Below are positions 60,291 to 64,000 of a stretch of 64,000 bases of DNA, piece after piece; the stretch's first letter is position 1, and the number at the start of each line of letters is the position of its first letter. The notes under the pieces are model-generated. The model saw nothing but the letters and a program-made list of their open reading frames with translations, made no database searches and was not told where the DNA came from. The position numbers and the translations under genes were made by a program. The stretch is from the NCBI RefSeq assembly GCF_016862435.1, contig NZ_BOMY01000041.1:248001-312000 (forward strand), in the 5' to 3' direction. This stretch comes from Paractinoplanes tereljensis (lineage in GTDB: Bacteria; Actinomycetota; Actinomycetes; Mycobacteriales; Micromonosporaceae).

Positions 60291-61730
60291 ATGCCCCTTC
60301 TCGACCCCGACCGGATCGCCAAGGTTCTGCACGCGGGCACCGCCCAGCCGGCCGCCGCCACCGCCGACATCACCGAACCGGCCACCGGCGCCGTGCTCGG
60401 CCGGATCGCGACCGCGACCACCGACGACCTGTCCACGGCAGTGGCCCGGCTGGTCGACGGTCAGCGGGCCTGGGCCAGGCGCCCGGCGTTCGAACGCTCC
60501 GGCGTGCTCCGCGAGGCCGGCCGCCTGATCGAGGCCAATATGCCGGAGCTGGCCGACTGGCTGGTCCGCGAGGGTGGCGCCACCGTCGGCAAGGCGATGT
60601 TCGAGCTCACCATCAGCGCGCAGGCCCTGCACGCGGCGGCCGGGCTCGCGCTGGAGTCGACCGGCGAGACCTACCCGTCGCCGGCCGGCCGGCTCAGCAT
60701 CTCCCGGCGCATCCCGGCCGGCGTGGTCGGCGTCATCGCGCCGTTCAACTCGCCGCTGTTCCTCGCCCTGCGCAGCGTCGCGCCGGCCCTCGCGGTCGGC
60801 AACAGCGTGGTGGTCAAGCCCGACCCGCGCACCGCGGTCAGCGGCGGCACGATCATCGCCGAGGCGCTGTTCCAGGCCGGGCTCCCGGCCGACGCCCTCG
60901 CGGTGCTGCCCGGCGACGGCACGCTGGGGGCGGCGCTTGTCGACCACCCGGACGTGCCGATCATCGCGTTCACCGGCTCCACCGCGGCCGGCCGGGCGAT
61001 CGCGGTGCAGGCGGCCAAGCAGCTCAAGCGGGTCCACCTCGAACTCGGCGGCAACTCCGCGCTCGTCGTGTTCGACGACGTCGACCTGGACGCCGCGACC
61101 AGCGCCGGCGCCTGGGGCTCGTTCCTGCACGCCGGCCAGATCTGCATGGCGTCGAGCCGGCACCTCGTGCACGAGTCGATCGCCGAGGAGTACGTGGCCC
61201 GGCTGGCCGCCCGCGCCACGGCCCTCGACCCGCGGACGGCGATCGGGCCGATCATCGACGCCCGGCAGCGGGACGCCGTACACAAGATCGTCTCGGACAC
61301 CCAGGCCGCCGGCGCGACAGTGGTCGCCGGCGGCACCTACGACGGCCTGTTCTACGCCCCCACGGTCATCAGCGGGGTGCGACCCGGGATGAGCGCCTAC
61401 GACCTGGAGATCTTCGGGCCGGTCGCGCCGGTCACCACGTTCGCCGACTTCGACGAGGCGGTCGAGCTGGCCAACGGCACCGAGTACGGCCTGTCGGCCG
61501 GCGTGCTGACCGCCGACGTCGGCCGCGGGCTGGCCTTCGCCGACCGGATCGTCAGCGGAAACGTGCACGTCAACGACCAGACCCTGGTCGACGACGTGTT
61601 GCAGCCGTTCGGCGGCGTGCGCGCCTCCGGCAACGGCAGCCGGGTCGGCTCCAACCGCTACAACGCCGACGCGTTCACCGAGCAGCAATGGCTCACCAGC
61701 CAGGCCGAGATCGCCCGCTACCCGTTCTAG
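60291..61730 (+). CDS. Aldehyde dehydrogenase (benzaldehyde/vanillin dehydrogenase-like)
   Basis: 479 residues, nine bases after the GMC stop. PAGVVGVIAPFNSPLFLALRSVAPALAVGNSVVVKPDP, base Glu in LELGGNSALVVFDD and nucleophile Cys in HAGQICMASSRHLVHE are intact. This NAD(P)-dependent subfamily oxidises aromatic aldehydes to acids; here it likely acts on the aldehyde made by the GMC enzyme. Confidence 0.9.
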   Translation: MPLLDPDRIAKVLHAGTAQPAAATADITEPATGAVLGRIATATTDDLSTAVARLVDGQRAWARRPAFERSGVLREAGRLIEANMPELADWLVREGGATVGKAMFELTISAQALHAAAGLALESTGETYPSPAGRLSISRRIPAGVVGVIAPFNSPLFLALRSVAPALAVGNSVVVKPDPRTAVSGGTIIAEALFQAGLPADALAVLPGDGTLGAALVDHPDVPIIAFTGSTAAGRAIAVQAAKQLKRVHLELGGNSALVVFDDVDLDAATSAGAWGSFLHAGQICMASSRHLVHESIAEEYVARLAARATALDPRTAIGPIIDARQRDAVHKIVSDTQAAGATVVAGGTYDGLFYAPTVISGVRPGMSAYDLEIFGPVAPVTTFADFDEAVELANGTEYGLSAGVLTADVGRGLAFADRIVSGNVHVNDQTLVDDVLQPFGGVRASGNGSRVGSNRYNADAFTEQQWLTSQAEIARYPF

Positions 61731-61738
61731 GAGTTCCC

Positions 61739-62173
61739 GTGTCCCACATCTACACCGCCAAAGCCCACGTCGCGGGCGGGCGCAACGGCCACGGCCGCAG
61801 CGACGACGGCCACCTGGACGTCGACCTGTCCCGGCCGGCCACCGGCGGCCCCGGCACCAACCCGGAGCAGCTGTTCGCGGTCGCCTATGCCGCCTGCTTC
61901 GAGGGGGCCCTGGCCACCGTGGCCCGGCGGGCCCGGGTCGACCTGGGCGAGACCAGCGTCGACTCGACGGTCTCGCTGTCCTCGGTCGACGACGGCAGCT
62001 TCCGGATCGGCGCCACCCTGGCCGTGACCATCCCGGGCGTGACCGATCCCGACGAGGCGGTGAAGCTGGCGATAGAGGCCGACCGGGTCTGCCCGTACTC
62101 GAACGCGCTGCGCGGCAACGTCGAGGTGGCGATCACCGCCAACGGCCGGTGGGTGGCGGGTCCCCGTGACTGA
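61739..62173 (+). CDS. OsmC/Ohr-family peroxiredoxin
   Basis: 144 residues from a GTG preceded by AGGAG. The two catalytic cysteines are visible in AYAACFEGAL and RVCPYSNALRGN, with the Arg/Glu partners typical of Ohr. It detoxifies organic hydroperoxides or moves in protection of the monooxygenase pathway. Its stop overlaps the reductase start. Confidence 0.92.
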   Translation: MSHIYTAKAHVAGGRNGHGRSDDGHLDVDLSRPATGGPGTNPEQLFAVAYAACFEGALATVARRARVDLGETSVDSTVSLSSVDDGSFRIGATLAVTIPGVTDPDEAVKLAIEADRVCPYSNALRGNVEVAITANGRWVAGPRD

Positions 62174-62642
62174 CGCGACCGAACTCCGGCGGGCGTTCAC
62201 CCTCTACCCCCGGGGCGTGATGGCCGTGGCCGCCCGGATCGACGGCGTGCCGGTCGGGCTCGCGGTCAGCGCGTTCGTGTCGGTGTCGCTCGACCCGCCG
62301 CTGCTCGCGCTCTGCATCGACGCGGCCTCGCGCACCTGGCCGGTGCTGAGCACGGCCGGCACGATCGGGGTCAGCGTGCTCACCGAGGAGCACGCCTGGC
62401 TCGGCCGGCAGCTGGCCAGCCGCAGCCGCGACCGGTTCGCCGATGCCAAATTCGACGAAACCAGCGGGGGCGCGCTGCTCCTGGACGGCGCCGCGGCCCG
62501 GTTCGAGTGCCGCACCGAGACCGTGGTGCCGGGCGGCGATCACCTGATCGTCCTGCTCCGGGTCCTGTCCCAGGAGGCCGACCCGGCCCGCAAGCCGCTG
62601 ATCTGGCACGATTCGGAGTTCCGGGCGGTGGCGCCGTTGTGA
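62166..62642 (+). CDS. Flavin reductase (RutF/HpaC type)
   Basis: 158 residues from a GTG. LRRAFTLYPRGVMAVAARIDGVPVGLAVSAFVSVSLDPPLLALCID is the flavin reductase signature, and HLIVLLRVLSQEAD is the C-terminal strand. It supplies reduced FMN to the LLM monooxygenase at the other end of the operon, as RutF does for RutA. Confidence 0.92.
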   Translation: MTDATELRRAFTLYPRGVMAVAARIDGVPVGLAVSAFVSVSLDPPLLALCIDAASRTWPVLSTAGTIGVSVLTEEHAWLGRQLASRSRDRFADAKFDETSGGALLLDGAAARFECRTETVVPGGDHLIVLLRVLSQEADPARKPLIWHDSEFRAVAPL

Positions 62643-62731
62643 ACGCGGCCGCGCACCCATGACATTTGTCCTGCCGATCGCGCGCCGAACGGGTCAGCGG
62701 AGTCCGGGGTCCGGATGCGACCGTGGAAGGC

Positions 62732-63238
62732 GTGACGATGACGGTAGATGTGGTGCGGCTCCGGCCCCCGATGCACCGGGTCAGCCCGCGCGCCCGGTGG
62801 TACTGGACGGCCAAGGCCGCGGTGCTGTGGACAGTGCTGCTGGTGCCGCAGGTGATCTGGTGGTTCGCCGACGGGGACGGCGCGCGGCTCCCGCACCTGA
62901 TCGTGGGTGCGGGGTGGCTGGTGCTGGCGGCCGTGCACCTGGCGGTGATGCCGCAGTGGCGCTATCGCGTGCACCGCTGGGAGGCCACCGACACCGCGGT
63001 CTACACCCAGACCGGCTGGCTCAGTCAGGAACGGAGGATCGCACCGATCTCCCGGGTGCAGACCGTGGACAGTGAACGCGGACCGATCGAGCAGCTGTTC
63101 AAGCTGGCGAACGTGACCGTTACCACCGCGTCGGCGGCCGGCCCCCTCAAGATCCAGGGGCTGGCCGTGGCGGACGCCGACCAGCTGGTCGCCGACCTGA
63201 CCACCCGGGTCGGCCAGACCGTCGGGGACGCCACGTGA
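62732..63238 (+). CDS. Bacterial PH-domain membrane protein (YdbS-like)
   Basis: 168 residues from the GTG at 62732 with GGAAGG upstream. Two membrane helices (about 24-45 and 53-72) precede a bPH2 domain (about 80-168; YRVHRWEATDTAVYTQTGWLSQERRIAPISRVQTVDSERGPIEQLFKLANVTVTT). Paired with the next gene, as YdbS is with YdbT. Function in membrane physiology is not settled. Confidence 0.88.
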   Translation: MTMTVDVVRLRPPMHRVSPRARWYWTAKAAVLWTVLLVPQVIWWFADGDGARLPHLIVGAGWLVLAAVHLAVMPQWRYRVHRWEATDTAVYTQTGWLSQERRIAPISRVQTVDSERGPIEQLFKLANVTVTTASAAGPLKIQGLAVADADQLVADLTTRVGQTVGDAT

Positions 63239-64000
63239 CCACCGCGGTCGACGCGGGCGAGGAGCCGGCGGTCGACGCCGATGCCGGCTGGCGCCGGCTG
63301 AGCCCGCGGATGCTGGCCGTGCACCCGGTGATGGAGCTGCGCCGGCTGATCTTCCCGCTGATCGCGGTGCTTATCGGGTTCCGCAGCGACGACGGCGCCG
63401 ACGGCGGCTGGTGGGCGCTGGGCATCGGCGGCATCGGCATCGCGCTCGGTTTCCTGCGCTACTTCACCACCTCGTTCCGGATCACCCCGGCTCACGTGCA
63501 GGTGCGCCGGGGGCTGGTCCGCCGCCGGACGCTCACCGTGCCGCGGGACCGGATCCGCACCGTGGACGTCACCTCGAACGTCCTGCATCGGATCTTCGGC
63601 CTGGCCCAGGTCACCGTCGGCACCGGCCAGACCGACAAGAAGAACGACGGCGTGAAGCTGGACGGGCTGAGCGCCGCCGCCGCCGAGAACCTGCACCGTG
63701 AGCTGCTGCACCGCCCGCCCGCCGAGGCGGCCCCGGGCACCGGCTCGGTGGTGCCGCCGCCCGCCGCGGCTACCCCCGAGACCGTGCTGGCGGCGCTGCG
63801 CCCGGCCTGGGTCAGGTACGGCCCGTTCACGTTGTCCGGCCTGGTGGCGATCGGTGTGGTGTTCGGCATCGGCTCCCGCCTGGTGAATGAGAGCCACGTC
63901 GACCTCGCGAAGATCGGTCTCGTCCACGACTCGACCGTCTACCTGCGGGAGCGGCCCCTGCCGGTGGCGATCCTGCTGGTGTCCGCCGCGGTGGTGATGT
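63235..64000 (+). CDS. Bacterial PH-domain membrane protein (YdbT-like), 3' end outside window
   Basis: From the GTG at 63235, overlapping the previous stop (GTGA), the frame stays open to the window end. It has two N-terminal membrane helices, then a bPH2 domain (RITPAHVQVRRGLVRRRTLTVPRDRIRTVDVTSNVLHRIFGLAQVTVGTG). More membrane helices follow at 63830 and after 63950. YdbT proteins have several such domains, so the rest of the gene should carry further PH repeats. Confidence 0.88.
   Translation, partial: MTTAVDAGEEPAVDADAGWRRLSPRMLAVHPVMELRRLIFPLIAVLIGFRSDDGADGGWWALGIGGIGIALGFLRYFTTSFRITPAHVQVRRGLVRRRTLTVPRDRIRTVDVTSNVLHRIFGLAQVTVGTGQTDKKNDGVKLDGLSAAAAENLHRELLHRPPAEAAPGTGSVVPPPAAATPETVLAALRPAWVRYGPFTLSGLVAIGVVFGIGSRLVNESHVDLAKIGLVHDSTVYLRERPLPVAILLVSAAVVM

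Noticed and set aside
58737..61688. 983-codon minus-strand frame opposite GMC and ALDH genes
   Set aside because: Antisense shadow rich in Arg, Gly and Val with no recognisable domain.
1..64000. tRNA, rRNA, CRISPR array, insertion sequence or prophage
   Set aside because: No cloverleaf-like short gene, spaced repeat array, transposase or integrase signature was found on reading both strands; a covariance-model scan would be needed to exclude small RNAs.

Overview
The window is high-GC, codon-biased DNA with frequent GTG starts, ATGA/GTGA stop-start overlaps, large secreted glycoside hydrolases carrying ricin-type (CBM13) lectin domains, AfsR/SARP, ECF sigma and WYL regulators, and no tRNA, rRNA, CRISPR array or insertion sequence that I can see. 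This fits a soil actinomycete chromosome, most likely the Micromonosporaceae (Actinoplanes-like). That placement is inference from gene style, not from a marker gene.

Layout. 0-12 kb: mixed regulatory and accessory genes. They include a GNAT (cut by the window edge), a degenerate membrane kinase, an inositol-dehydrogenase-like enzyme, an ECF sigma factor with its membrane partner, an MFS exporter, an 18-residue peptide gene, a large AfsR-like SARP/NB-ARC/TPR regulator with an FAD monooxygenase, and AraC-DinB and DHFR-like genes. 12-44 kb: a loosely spaced secreted plant-polysaccharide (arabinoxylan/arabinan) set. It holds a ricin/beta-helix protein, a GH10 xylanase, a clan GH-A hydrolase, a CE1-type esterase with CBM2, a sugar ABC importer without its own ATPase, a GH62 arabinofuranosidase and a GH43 enzyme, mostly with palindromic sites upstream. 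Interspersed are a PaaX-like regulator, a one-polypeptide sigma factor with an arabinose-binding (AbfB) tail, a subtilase, a beta-hydroxylase, a Pro/Trp-repeat surface protein and an AAA ATPase/nuclease-like gene.

43.6-62.6 kb: two divergent, translationally coupled gene strings around one control region at 52750-52877. They look like a catabolic regulon for a nitrogen heterocycle. The leftward arm has an isochorismatase-like hydrolase, three amidohydrolase-superfamily enzymes, a SnoaL-like protein and an XRE-cupin regulator, followed by an NMT1-type ABC importer and a PaaI thioesterase. The rightward arm has an LLM flavin monooxygenase, RidA, an MmsA-type aldehyde dehydrogenase, an Old Yellow Enzyme/FeS reductase, an SDR, a GMC oxidoreductase, a second aldehyde dehydrogenase, Ohr/OsmC and a RutF-like flavin reductase. 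The LLM + isochorismatase + RidA + flavin reductase core recalls the Rut uracil pathway, but the rest does not match it. The window ends in a pair of bacterial PH-domain membrane proteins (YdbS/YdbT-like), the second cut by the edge.

Most unusual features: the 18-aa WG-repeat peptide between the AfsR-like regulator and an exporter; the sigma factor fused to a zinc-motif anti-sigma-like segment, membrane segment and AbfB lectin next to GH62; a perfect 31-bp palindrome between the ATPase/nuclease-like gene and GH43; and the expanded Rut-like regulon.
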